Source: Celeribacter sp. PS-C1
GTDB lineage: Bacteria; Pseudomonadota; Alphaproteobacteria; Rhodobacterales; Rhodobacteraceae
DNA length: 64,000 bases
Direction of reading: 5' to 3'
NCBI RefSeq assembly: GCF_019429625.1
Contig: NZ_JAHXRW010000013.1
Coordinates: 39,703-103,702 of the forward strand
The notes under the pieces are model-generated. The model was not told the origin of the DNA. It did no database searches and saw nothing but the letters and a program-made list of their open reading frames with translations. The translations under genes and the position numbers were made by a program. How positions within the stretch are numbered: position 1 is the first letter of the stretch; every line of letters starts with the position of its first letter. Below, one piece after another: positions 1-8,949 of the stretch.

Positions 1-417
1 GGGGCCGGAGGCAAAAAGGCGTTTCTCGTCGAAGACCTTGTAATTCGGCAGGTGATGTTTGCGCAGCACCTGTTTGACGCCGCCATCGGCCAAAATCCAA
101 TAGCCATTGTAGAGCGCATCACCGTAGGAATAAGGCGCGCCGACACCAATCGCAGGACCGTTGATCGTCAGTGCAGCGAGTTCCTCGGCCATGGCCATGG
201 CCGTGTTCACCAAAGCGGGCTTCATCACCAGATCCTGCGGCTGATAGCCGATCAGGAACAGCTCTGGAAAGACAATCATATCGGCGCCTGCCGCTTTGGC
301 CTCGGCATATGCCGCGCGGACCTTGTCGGCATTGGCATCGATCGCGCCCACGGTCGGGTTGAGCTGGGCTAGGGTCAGGCGGAAGGTCTCGGTCATAACA
401 GCGGTCTCGGCACTCAT
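1..417 (-). CDS. nadE: NAD+ synthase (glutamine-hydrolysing), N-terminal part, cut by window edge
   Basis: The minus strand encodes about 139 residues that run off the left edge. They match the nitrilase-type (carbon-nitrogen hydrolase) glutaminase domain found at the N-terminus of glutamine-dependent NAD synthetases: an opening FRLTLAQLNPTVGAIDAN, the catalytic-Glu segment IVFPELFLIGY, and the conserved Lys loop KHHLPNYKVFDE. In this family the domain releases ammonia from glutamine for amidation of deamido-NAD+ by a C-terminal synthetase domain, which lies outside the window. I chose the ATG at 417 because GAGG sits about 6 bases before it; a second in-frame ATG lies at 396. The gene is divergent from the MORN-repeat gene. 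The fold is clear; the exact enzyme is inferred from that loop and from typical family order. Confidence 0.82.
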   Translation of the reverse strand, partial: MSAETAVMTETFRLTLAQLNPTVGAIDANADKVRAAYAEAKAAGADMIVFPELFLIGYQPQDLVMKPALVNTAMAMAEELAALTINGPAIGVGAPYSYGDALYNGYWILADGGVKQVLRKHHLPNYKVFDEKRLFASGP

Positions 418-494
418 GTGTCCTCATCTCTTACGCCATGGTTTAGCAGAATGACGCTCAAGGGAAAGGCGCTCACGGGAAAAACATTTGAAGA

Positions 495-537
495 CCGCGG
501 GCCTTACCCCTAGTCTGGCGCGCGAAAGGGCCCGCGG
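495..537. repeat. Perfect 9-bp inverted repeat in a divergent intergenic region
   Basis: CCGCGGGCC at 495-503 is mirrored exactly by GGCCCGCGG at 529-537, with a 25-base loop. It lies between nadE (minus) and the MORN-repeat gene (plus). No T-run follows on either strand, so it is not a typical intrinsic terminator. It could be a 5' UTR hairpin or a protein-binding site. The rest of the 231-base gap holds nothing I recognise. Confidence 0.4.
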
Positions 538-648
538 AGACAAGGGCCCGGATTAGAACAAGGTCCACCTAGGCGACCAAAGCGACACAGCGGCGGCCCA
601 GGCAGACACATGACCTCATCGGGAATGGGACGTAAGACAGTGACACGA

Positions 649-2106
649 ATGCGCATCACGCTTTTCGCGGTAACGATGATCGGGGCCATGCCTGCCCTCC
701 CCATGGCGACGGCTGCACAGGACGCCAGACAGGTGGAAACCCGTCAGTTCGAAGAGGGCGGGATTTACGAGGGCACGTTCAAGGACGGCTTGCAGGACGG
801 TGTGGGCACCTACAGCCTGCCCAACGGCTATGAATATACCGGCGAATGGGTGATGGGTGAGATCAGGGGCCAGGGCCTTGCGCGGTTCACCGACGGCTCG
901 GTCTATGAGGGCGCTTTCGAGAAGGGCAAACCGCATGGCTTTGGCAAGATCACCTATGCCGACGGCGGCACCTATGAGGGCGACTGGGTCGAGGGTGAGG
1001 CCACCGGATCGGGCGTTGCGGTCTATGCCAACGGCGTGAAATATGAGGGCGGCTTTCTGGCTGCCAAGCACCACGGACAAGGACGTCTGGAAAGCCCGAC
1101 CGGCTATATCTACGAGGGCGGCTGGGTCAACGGTGTTAAGGAAGGCCGTGGAACAATCACCTATCCCGAGGGCGCGACCTACGAGGGCGAAATGGCCCGC
1201 GACATGCGCCACGGGCAAGGCGTGTTGACCACCGACGAGGGCATGATTCTCGATTGCAACTGGGTTGAAAATCAGTGCAACGGTCAGGGCACGATCACCC
1301 AGCCCAATGGGGATGTGTTCACCGGCGAGCTGGTTGGCGGGAAACGTCAGGGCGAAGGCAAAGTGACCTATGCCAACGGCGACGTCTACGAAGGCAGCTT
1401 TGACGACGACAAACGCGATGGCCAAGGCACGTTCACCGGCGCGGACGGTTACCTTTATGTCGGCGCTTGGACCGATGGGCGGATCGAGGGTCAGGGTCAG
1501 GTGACCTACCCGGACGGCTCCGTCTATGTCGGTGAATTCCTTGACGACCTGTCACATGGCAAGGGCAAGATCACCTATCCCAATGGCACGACCTATGAGG
1601 GCGATTGGCAATATGGCGTGATCGACGGCACGGGCGTGGCACACTATGCAGGCGGACTGACCTATGAGGGCGAGTTCAAGAACGCGCAGAACCACGGCAA
1701 AGGCAAAATGACCTACGCCGATGGCTTCGTCTACGACGGCGACTGGGTCGATGGTCAACGTCAGGGCAAAGGCAAAGCCACCTATGTCGACGGCACAGTC
1801 TATGAGGGCGATTACGTCGCGGGCAAACGGGACGGGATCGGTTCCATTGTGATGGCATCGGGGTTCACCTACACCGGCGAGTGGAAAGACGGCGAAATTC
1901 AGGGCCGCGGCAAAGCGACTTACCCCAATGGCGACAGCTATGAGGGCATGTTTGTCGCAGGTAAATCCAACGGCCACGGCACGATCACCTATGCCGATGG
2001 CAAAGTGGTCTCGGGCGAATGGGTCGATGGGGCCTTGGTCTCCGAGGATGCGCCTGCGGAGGACACCCCGGCAGACCCCGCGCCGGAAGCACCCGCCTCC
2101 GAATAA
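649..2106 (+). CDS. Exported MORN-repeat protein
   Basis: A 485-residue protein begins with a signal-peptide-like stretch (MRITLFAVTMIGAMPALP, then ATAAQ) and continues with 18 full MORN repeats plus one partial. All are in an unbroken 23-residue register with the pattern Y-E-G-x-(W/F) ... G-x-G-x-(I/V)-T-Y-x-(D/N)-G. A Pro/Ala/Glu-rich tail follows (DAPAEDTPADPAPEAP). MORN arrays form elongated beta-meander rods that bind lipids or proteins; the specific role here is unknown. Upstream in-frame ATGs exist at 610 and 625, but the ATG at 649 leaves a clean signal peptide. Repeat 8 is degenerate: its YEG is replaced and it contributes two Cys seven residues apart (CNWVENQC). It probably acts in the periplasm or at the surface. 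It is convergent with the photolyase gene, with 3 bases between stops. Confidence 0.85.
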   Translation: MRITLFAVTMIGAMPALPMATAAQDARQVETRQFEEGGIYEGTFKDGLQDGVGTYSLPNGYEYTGEWVMGEIRGQGLARFTDGSVYEGAFEKGKPHGFGKITYADGGTYEGDWVEGEATGSGVAVYANGVKYEGGFLAAKHHGQGRLESPTGYIYEGGWVNGVKEGRGTITYPEGATYEGEMARDMRHGQGVLTTDEGMILDCNWVENQCNGQGTITQPNGDVFTGELVGGKRQGEGKVTYANGDVYEGSFDDDKRDGQGTFTGADGYLYVGAWTDGRIEGQGQVTYPDGSVYVGEFLDDLSHGKGKITYPNGTTYEGDWQYGVIDGTGVAHYAGGLTYEGEFKNAQNHGKGKMTYADGFVYDGDWVDGQRQGKGKATYVDGTVYEGDYVAGKRDGIGSIVMASGFTYTGEWKDGEIQGRGKATYPNGDSYEGMFVAGKSNGHGTITYADGKVVSGEWVDGALVSEDAPAEDTPADPAPEAPASE

Positions 2107-2109
2107 ACG

Positions 2110-3636
2110 CTAAACAGTTTCCCCATTCGAGAGGCGGTCCAGAAATGCGGCCGCCTCTTTTCGTATCGTTTGGCGTTTGTCCTCATCCATCCGATCCCAA
2201 GTCCGATACATCTGCCCCATACGCGGATTGCCTTTGAACCGCTCACGGTGGCGGTCGAGGAAATGCCAATACAAGAGGTTGAATGGACAGGCCCCCTCCC
2301 CCGTCTTCTTCGTCACCGCATAGGCGCAGTCACCACAATAATCCGACATCTTGTGGATGTAATTGCCCGAGGAAATATAGGGTTTGGACGCGATCACCCC
2401 GCCATCGGCAAATTGGCTCATCCCCACCGTATTGGGCGCTTCGACCCACTCGAAGGCGTCGATGTAAACCGCCAGATACCACTCATGCACCTCCTTCGGA
2501 TTGACCCCGGCCAAAAGCGCGAAGTTGCCGGTGACCATGAGGCGCTGAATGTGGTGGGCATAGGCGTCTTCGCGGGTCTGGGCGACCGCGTGCGACAGGC
2601 AATTCATCCTGGTCTCAGCGCCCCAGTAGAGCGCAGGAAGGCCACGTTGATGATTGAGTTTGTTCTGGTGCGGATAGTCGGGGCCTTTGAGAAAATAGAG
2701 CCCACGGACATATTCGCGCCAGCCGAGGATTTGCCGGATGAAGCCTTCGGCGGAGTTGATCGGCACTTTGCCATCGCGGTAGCGTTGCTCGACCGCGCGG
2801 CAGAGTTCTAAAGGGTCCAAGAGGCCGATGTTGAGATAGGCTGACAAAAGCGAGTGATGCAGCACGCGGTCATTCGAGAGCATCGCATCCTGATAGGTGC
2901 CGAAGTCCTGCAAATGATGATCAAGGAAATGCTGCTGCGCACATTCGGCGTCCTTGCGCGTCACCGCATAAGAGAACGGGCGCAGCTCTCCGAAGTTCTC
3001 ACCAAACTTCGCCTCGACCAGATCGAGGACCTTGCGGGTGATCTCGTCCGGCTTGAACGTCAGAGGCTTGATCCGGAACAGGTCGTCAGACGCGGGTTTG
3101 CGATTGTCGTGGTCGAAGTTCCATTGCCCACCAGAGGGCGCGTCGCCGTCCATCAGAAGCCCGGTTTTGCGCCGCATTTCACGGTAAAAATATTCCATCC
3201 GAAGCGCCTTGCGCCCTTCAGCCCAATCGGCGAACTCCTGTTCCGTCGCGATGAACCGCGTATCGGGCAATTGCCGCACAGGTATCGCGCTTTCCTCGGC
3301 CTCTAAGCGCAATCGCCATTCCCCGGCCTCTGTCATGACAATCTCATCCGCGCCGTGGCCTTGCGCCCGACGTCGTGCTTCGCCCAAAAGCGACTGCGTA
3401 TTGTCCTCATCGTCGAGCTTTGTGTAGGCCACCTGCCAGCCCGCGGCGCGCAGCTCTTCGGCGAAATGGCGCATGGCGGCAAAGATCAGCGCGATCTTTT
3501 TCGGGTGATGCGCGACGTAATCGGTCTCTGCGGCGACCTCCGCCATGACGACCAGATCGCGCGCCTTATCGCCTTCTTTGAGCGACGACATCTCAGAAGA
3601 AAGCTGATCGCCGAGGATCAGGATGACACGGCTCAC
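2110..3636 (-). CDS. Iron-sulfur bacterial cryptochrome/photolyase (FeS-BCP family)
   Basis: A 508-residue protein of the PhrB/CryB family, which uses FAD and a lumazine-type antenna to repair (6-4) photoproducts or act in light signalling. The N-terminal Rossmann domain starts RVILILGDQLSS. Four Cys at 346, 434, 437 and 450 are in the pattern that ligates the [4Fe-4S] cluster in CryB-type proteins (CGDC at 434-437). The flavin-pocket region shows ASKPYISSGNYIHKMSDYC. Length is as expected for the family. It starts at GTG (3636), which overlaps the stop of the upstream dehydrogenase gene by 4 bases, so the two are translationally coupled. Whether it is a (6-4) repair enzyme or a photoreceptor cannot be read from the sequence. 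Confidence 0.93.
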   Translation of the reverse strand: MSRVILILGDQLSSEMSSLKEGDKARDLVVMAEVAAETDYVAHHPKKIALIFAAMRHFAEELRAAGWQVAYTKLDDEDNTQSLLGEARRRAQGHGADEIVMTEAGEWRLRLEAEESAIPVRQLPDTRFIATEQEFADWAEGRKALRMEYFYREMRRKTGLLMDGDAPSGGQWNFDHDNRKPASDDLFRIKPLTFKPDEITRKVLDLVEAKFGENFGELRPFSYAVTRKDAECAQQHFLDHHLQDFGTYQDAMLSNDRVLHHSLLSAYLNIGLLDPLELCRAVEQRYRDGKVPINSAEGFIRQILGWREYVRGLYFLKGPDYPHQNKLNHQRGLPALYWGAETRMNCLSHAVAQTREDAYAHHIQRLMVTGNFALLAGVNPKEVHEWYLAVYIDAFEWVEAPNTVGMSQFADGGVIASKPYISSGNYIHKMSDYCGDCAYAVTKKTGEGACPFNLLYWHFLDRHRERFKGNPRMGQMYRTWDRMDEDKRQTIRKEAAAFLDRLSNGETV

Positions 3637-4289
3637 CAGGGCACCTCCTGCCCTTTCCAGTCGAAAAACCGCCCCGTGTCTTGCGGCTCCCGCGCCGCCA
3701 TGACGTCGATCAGATGACCGGCGGCTCCCTCCGGGCTCAACTTGTCACGGCTGTAGCCTTCGGTGAATTTGGTGGCCACCGTGCCGGGGTGATAGGCGAT
3801 GAGGCAGGCCTGTTTGTGACCGCGCGCGATCTCGATAGCCGCCGTGCGGGTCAATTGATTGGCCGCCGCCTTCGCCGCGCGGTAGCTGTACCAGCCACCC
3901 AAGTGATTGTCGCCGATGGAGCCCACACGCGCGGTCAGAACGGCCACCACCGAGGGCGCATCTTTCGGCAAGAGCCGGGGCAATTCGCGCAGGATCAAAG
4001 CCGGGCCGATGGCATTGGTCGCGAATTGATCGCGCAGCGCCTCGGCGCTCAGCGCCCGCAAGGATTTCTCCGGCGGCGCCCCTGCCCCTTCGAGTTTCCC
4101 GGTGGCAATCACAACGCGCTCGAACGGACCTTCGAGGGCTCCAAGATGCGCCGCCACGCTGTCGGGATCGGTGACGTCCAGCCCGTCTTCGCGCCGCGAC
4201 AGGCCGGTGACCGCCATCCCCTGGTCCGTGAAACTATGACAGACTGCCGCGCCGATCCCGCCTGAGGCGCCTATGACCAATGCTTTCAT
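3633..4289 (-). CDS. Short-chain dehydrogenase/reductase
   Basis: A 218-residue SDR-family protein. The N-terminus has the nucleotide-binding glycine motif GASGGIGA (residues 8-15), the middle has an N-A-I-G segment (NAIGPALI), and the catalytic Tyr-x-x-x-Lys is YRAAK. It resembles CsgA/C-factor-like SDRs that lie next to photolyase genes in many proteobacteria. The substrate is unknown. It is the first gene of a two-gene operon with the photolyase (4-bp overlap). The context suggests a role linked to light or oxidative stress, but that is only inference. It is divergent from the leuA leader, with 109 bases between starts. Confidence 0.85.
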   Translation of the reverse strand: MKALVIGASGGIGAAVCHSFTDQGMAVTGLSRREDGLDVTDPDSVAAHLGALEGPFERVVIATGKLEGAGAPPEKSLRALSAEALRDQFATNAIGPALILRELPRLLPKDAPSVVAVLTARVGSIGDNHLGGWYSYRAAKAAANQLTRTAAIEIARGHKQACLIAYHPGTVATKFTEGYSRDKLSPEGAAGHLIDVMAAREPQDTGRFFDWKGQEVPW

Positions 4290-4362
4290 ATCTCTATCCT
4301 CTCAGAGACATTACGCCGCTCTGCCGAATATGGTTCAAAATCAGACTTTTGGATTTTTGGGG

Positions 4363-4390
4363 TTTTCAAGCCGCCCGCGCGGAGTATATT
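4363..4390 (+). promoter_or_regulatory. Candidate promoter of the leuA leader
   Basis: A TATATT -10 box at 4385-4390 lies 16 bases after a weak -35-like TTTTCA at 4363-4368. A start of transcription about 7 bases beyond the -10 would fall at roughly 4397, almost on the leader-peptide ATG at 4399. The leader mRNA would then be leaderless or nearly so, as known for alphaproteobacterial trpL. Confidence 0.4.
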
Positions 4391-4398
4391 CCGACCCC

Positions 4399-4497
4399 AT
4401 GACGAGCACGACACATATCGCGGCATGCCATTCTGCCTTGCCCCCGCACTCCGGTGCGGCGCTTCGTCGTGGCCTCCTCCTTCTTAGCTGCCTCTGA
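4399..4497 (+). CDS. leuL: Leucine attenuator leader peptide
   Basis: A 32-residue ORF ends in G-L-L-L-L-S-C-L-stop. Five of its last seven codons are leucine, four of them consecutive (CTC CTC CTT CTT). It lies 78 bases upstream of leuA in the same direction, and an RNA hairpin overlaps its stop. This is the layout of ribosome-mediated transcription attenuation: scarce charged tRNA-Leu stalls the ribosome on the Leu run and changes the downstream fold. No Shine-Dalgarno sequence is visible before the ATG, which fits a leaderless transcript. The rest of the peptide (MTSTTHIAACHSALPPHSG) has no known domain, as is normal for leaders. The role is inferred from position and codon content. Confidence 0.8.
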   Translation: MTSTTHIAACHSALPPHSGAALRRGLLLLSCL

Positions 4498-4524
4498 GCG
4501 TGCCGACGGCGCGATGCTCAGAGG
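4491..4524 (+). promoter_or_regulatory. Leader RNA hairpin of the leuA attenuator
   Basis: CCTCTGAGC (4491-4499) pairs perfectly with GCTCAGAGG (4516-4524) around a 16-base loop. The left arm contains the last Leu codon and stop of the leader peptide, so a ribosome there would open the stem. A second hairpin, CCGCAC/GTGCGG, lies inside the leader ORF at 4444-4459. No T-run follows either stem, so the terminating structure of the attenuator is not evident. Rho-dependent or translational control is possible. Confidence 0.5.
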
Positions 4525-4575
4525 TGACCGCATGCGCCGGAGAGAAACGCTAAGGACTAAAAGAGAGATTTCAAA

Positions 4576-6153
4576 ATGACCGAGACAACCAAGCAGGACC
4601 GCGTCCTGATTTTCGACACGACCCTGCGCGACGGCGAACAATCCCCCGGCGCAACCATGAGCCACAATGAGAAGCTCGAGATTGCCGCCATGCTCGACGA
4701 GATGGGCGTGGACATCATCGAGGCGGGTTTTCCGATTGCCTCCGAGGGCGATTTCGAAGCGGTCACCGACATCGCGAAAAACTCCAAGAACTCGGTGATC
4801 TGTGGCTTGGCGCGCGCCAGCCTACGCGACATCGACCGCTGCATGGAAGCCGTGCGCCACGCGGCCCGTCCCCGCATTCACACCTTTATCGGCACCTCGC
4901 CCCTGCACCGCGACATCACGGCGCTGACGATGGACGAGATGGCGGACAAGATCCACGAGACCGTGACCCACGCCCGCAACCTGACGGACAACGTGCAATG
5001 GTCGCCGATGGATGCGATCCGCACCGAGCACGATTATCTCTGCCGCGTCGTTGAGATTGCGATCAAGGCGGGTGCGACCACCATCAACATCCCCGACACA
5101 GTGGGCTACACCACGCCGCGCGAAAGCGCCGACATCATCCGTATGCTGTTGGAGCGCGTGCCGGGTGCTGACGAGATCATCTTTGCAACCCACTGTCACA
5201 ACGATCTGGGCATGGCGACCGCCAACTCGCTGGCCGCCGTCGAAGCAGGCGCACGTCAGATCGAATGCACAATCAACGGTCTGGGCGAACGCGCGGGCAA
5301 CACCGCACTCGAAGAGGTCGTCATGGCGCTCAAGGTGCGCAACGATGTGATGCCCTTCACCACCGGCATCGACACGACGAAGATCATGAACATCTCGCGT
5401 CGCGTGTCGCAGGTCTCCGGTTTCCCGGTGCAGCCGAACAAGGCCATCGTCGGCAAAAACGCCTTTGCTCATGAGTCCGGCATCCACCAGGATGGCATGC
5501 TGAAGAACAAGGAAACCTTCGAAATCATGCGCCCGCAGGACGTAGGTCTCTCGGGCACCTCCCTGCCCTTGGGCAAACACTCCGGCCGCGCCGCACTGCG
5601 CGCCAAGCTCGAAGAACTGGGCTACACGCTGGGCGACAACCAGCTCAAAGACCTGTTCGTCAGCTTCAAAGAGTTGGCGGATCGCAAGAAGGAAGTGCTG
5701 GATGATGACATCGTCGCGCTGATGCAGGCCACAGGTGCCGACAGCCAGAACGAGGTCATCAAGATCAAGCATCTGCGCGTGATCTGTGGGTCTGAGGCGC
5801 CGCAAACCGCCGACATCATCCTTGAAATCAATGGCGTCGAAAGCCATTGCACAGTTGAGGGCGACGGTCCGGTGGACGCGACCTTCAAAGCGATCAAAAC
5901 CCTCTACCCGACTCAGGCGCGCTTGCAGCTCTATCAGGTGCAGGCCGTGACCGAAGGCACCGACGCGCAGGCGACCGTTATGGTGCGGATGGAAGAGGAC
6001 GGTTTGATCTCCACCGGGCAAAGCTCACACACGGATACGGTGTTTGCCTCTGCCAAGGCCTATGTCAACGCACTGAACCGCCTGATCGTGCGCCGCGGCA
6101 AAACCGCACCGAACGCGGATGTGCGCGAGATCAAATACACTGACGCCAGCTGA
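4576..6153 (+). CDS. leuA: 2-isopropylmalate synthase
   Basis: A 525-residue enzyme that condenses acetyl-CoA with 2-oxoisovalerate, the first committed step of leucine synthesis in the cytoplasm. The HMGL-like TIM barrel begins with FDTTLRDGEQSPGATM (metal/substrate loop) and contains the metal-binding THCHNDLGMA and the HESGIHQDGML segment. The C-terminal part (about residues 400-525) is the leucine-binding LeuA allosteric domain. Length matches the long bacterial form. The ATG at 4576 has AGAGAGA 8-14 bases upstream. It is preceded by a leucine-rich leader peptide and followed by a strong intrinsic terminator, so it appears to be a single-gene unit under attenuation control and feedback inhibition. 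Confidence 0.97.
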   Translation: MTETTKQDRVLIFDTTLRDGEQSPGATMSHNEKLEIAAMLDEMGVDIIEAGFPIASEGDFEAVTDIAKNSKNSVICGLARASLRDIDRCMEAVRHAARPRIHTFIGTSPLHRDITALTMDEMADKIHETVTHARNLTDNVQWSPMDAIRTEHDYLCRVVEIAIKAGATTINIPDTVGYTTPRESADIIRMLLERVPGADEIIFATHCHNDLGMATANSLAAVEAGARQIECTINGLGERAGNTALEEVVMALKVRNDVMPFTTGIDTTKIMNISRRVSQVSGFPVQPNKAIVGKNAFAHESGIHQDGMLKNKETFEIMRPQDVGLSGTSLPLGKHSGRAALRAKLEELGYTLGDNQLKDLFVSFKELADRKKEVLDDDIVALMQATGADSQNEVIKIKHLRVICGSEAPQTADIILEINGVESHCTVEGDGPVDATFKAIKTLYPTQARLQLYQVQAVTEGTDAQATVMVRMEEDGLISTGQSSHTDTVFASAKAYVNALNRLIVRRGKTAPNADVREIKYTDAS

Positions 6154-6183
6154 TCAAAGGCGGCATTCCGTTGCATGACTGTC

Positions 6184-6209
6184 AAAAGGCGCCCACCGGG
6201 CGCCTTTTT
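6184..6209 (+). terminator. Intrinsic terminator of leuA
   Basis: GGCGCCC (6188-6194), loop ACC, and GGGCGCC (6198-6204) followed by TTTTT; preceding A residues extend the stem. It starts 30 bases after the leuA stop. Confidence 0.92.
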
Positions 6210-6214
6210 CGTGA

Positions 6215-7414
<1,200 letters not shown>

Positions 7415-7487
7415 GGACCTGCGCCTTTCGGGCGCATCCCCAGTAAAATGTCTGGCGGGATGTCCGGCGCGCGGACCCGGAGGATAG

Positions 7488-8417
7488 ATGGCCAGAAACA
7501 AGGGCAATTCGGAAACCTATGTCCGCCCGATCCGGCGTTTGCTGATCGGGATCATGCTCTTGTGCTTTCTCGGTCTCTTTATCCTCTGGCGCATCGACAG
7601 CCCACGGGTCGAACGGCTCCGTGCGGGCTTGGTCGACAAGGTGGTGCCTTCGTTTGAATGGGCCTTAATTCCGGTCACCAAAACCATCGGAATGATCGAG
7701 AATTTCCAAAGCTATCAAAGGCTTTACGATCAAAACCAGGAGCTGCGCAACGAGCTGCGCCAGATGCAGGCCTGGAAAGAAGCCGCGCTTCAGCTGGAAC
7801 AGAAAAACGCCAAACTTCTGGATTTGAATAAGGTGCGGATCGACCCGCGCTACACCTATGTGACCGGCGTTGTGATGGCCGACAGCGGCTCTCCGTTTCG
7901 CCAATCCGTACTGTTGAACGTCGGCGCGCGTGACGGGATCATGGACGGCTGGGCCACGATGGACGGGATCGGCCTCGTTGGGCGTATCTCTGGTGTCGGA
8001 CAGAACACCGCGCGGGTGATTCTCTTGACCGATAGCAACTCCCGCCTGCCGGTGACGATCCAGCCTTCAGGCCAGCGCGCCATCCTTTCGGGTGACAACT
8101 CCATCCGCCCCTCGCTCGATTTCATCGAGACACCCGAACTGGTCCGTCCCGGCGACCGGGTGATTTCCTCTGGCGATGGCGGGGTGTTTCCGCCGGGCAT
8201 TCTGATCGGTCAAGTCGCCAAAGGCCCGGACCGGCGTCTGCGCGTCATTTTGGCCGCGGATTACGAACGCATGGACTACCTGCGCGTCTTGCGCACCCAT
8301 GAGAGCGAACGCATCACGGACCCCGGCGCGCTGATCCTCCCGGAGCGGGATAGTCCGCTGCCTGACGCCGAGACGGTCGACGACGCAGAGCAAAGCGCGG
8401 AGGCCGAGAATGGTTGA
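7488..8417 (+). CDS. mreC: Rod-shape-determining protein MreC
   Basis: A 309-residue bitopic membrane protein. A single transmembrane helix (about residues 18-36, LLIGIMLLCFLGLFILW) is followed by a coiled coil (about 70-110, rich in Gln, Glu and Leu: QNQELRNELRQMQAWKEAA) and two beta-barrel domains with the family segment GVVMADSGSPFRQSVLLNVG. MreC links MreB filaments to PBP2 in the periplasm. The C-terminal tail is acidic. It overlaps mreD by 8 bases. A possible alternate start is not needed; the ATG at 7488 follows GGAGG. Confidence 0.96.
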   Translation: MARNKGNSETYVRPIRRLLIGIMLLCFLGLFILWRIDSPRVERLRAGLVDKVVPSFEWALIPVTKTIGMIENFQSYQRLYDQNQELRNELRQMQAWKEAALQLEQKNAKLLDLNKVRIDPRYTYVTGVVMADSGSPFRQSVLLNVGARDGIMDGWATMDGIGLVGRISGVGQNTARVILLTDSNSRLPVTIQPSGQRAILSGDNSIRPSLDFIETPELVRPGDRVISSGDGGVFPPGILIGQVAKGPDRRLRVILAADYERMDYLRVLRTHESERITDPGALILPERDSPLPDAETVDDAEQSAEAENG

Positions 8418-8949
8418 TCCCCGCACGGTGCGCACCTGGTCTTTCCGCGGTGTTTTCCTTGGGATCACCGCTCTAGCGACGTTTTTCTACCTCTTGCCCT
8501 TGCAAGTCGGCTCCGGTCGCTGGCCGGGCCCGGATCTGATCCTCGCCTTTGCCTTTGCCTGGGTCCTCAGACGCCCCGACTATGTGCCGGTGTTTCTATT
8601 GGCCCCTGTGCTGCTTTTGGCCGATTTCATCTTTCTGCGCCCGCCGGGCCTATGGGCCGCGCTCAGCATCATGGGCCTCGAATTCCTGCGCAGCCGCGAA
8701 CCGACCTCGCGCGATCTGCCCTTTGCCATCGAATGGGCGATGGTGGCCGGTGTTATGCTGGCGATGGCGGTGACCTATCGCCTCAGCCTCGCGATTTTCA
8801 TGGTGGATCAAACCTCTCTGGGGCTGGCCATTTTGGGACAAATTTCGACCATCTTGAGTTATCCTATCGTTATTGCCATTTCCCATTACGGACTTGGCAT
8901 CGCCAAGATCACGCCGTCTGAGGCCGATGAGATGAGGTATGTGCGATGA
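8410..8949 (+). CDS. mreD: Rod-shape-determining protein MreD
   Basis: A 179-residue hydrophobic protein with about five predicted membrane segments, starting with GVFLGITALATFFYLLPL and containing the family-typical LILAFAFAWVLRRPDYVP. MreD is the small integral-membrane partner of MreC in the elongasome. The start overlaps the end of mreC by 8 bases and the stop overlaps mrdA by 4, so it is translationally coupled on both sides. Identification rests on hydrophobicity, this motif and operon position. Confidence 0.93.
   Translation: MVDPRTVRTWSFRGVFLGITALATFFYLLPLQVGSGRWPGPDLILAFAFAWVLRRPDYVPVFLLAPVLLLADFIFLRPPGLWAALSIMGLEFLRSREPTSRDLPFAIEWAMVAGVMLAMAVTYRLSLAIFMVDQTSLGLAILGQISTILSYPIVIAISHYGLGIAKITPSEADEMRYVR

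Noticed and set aside
4822..6021. A 399-codon minus-strand open frame
   Set aside because: Antisense to leuA, with no recognisable domain and His/Arg/Gly-rich translation typical of shadow frames.
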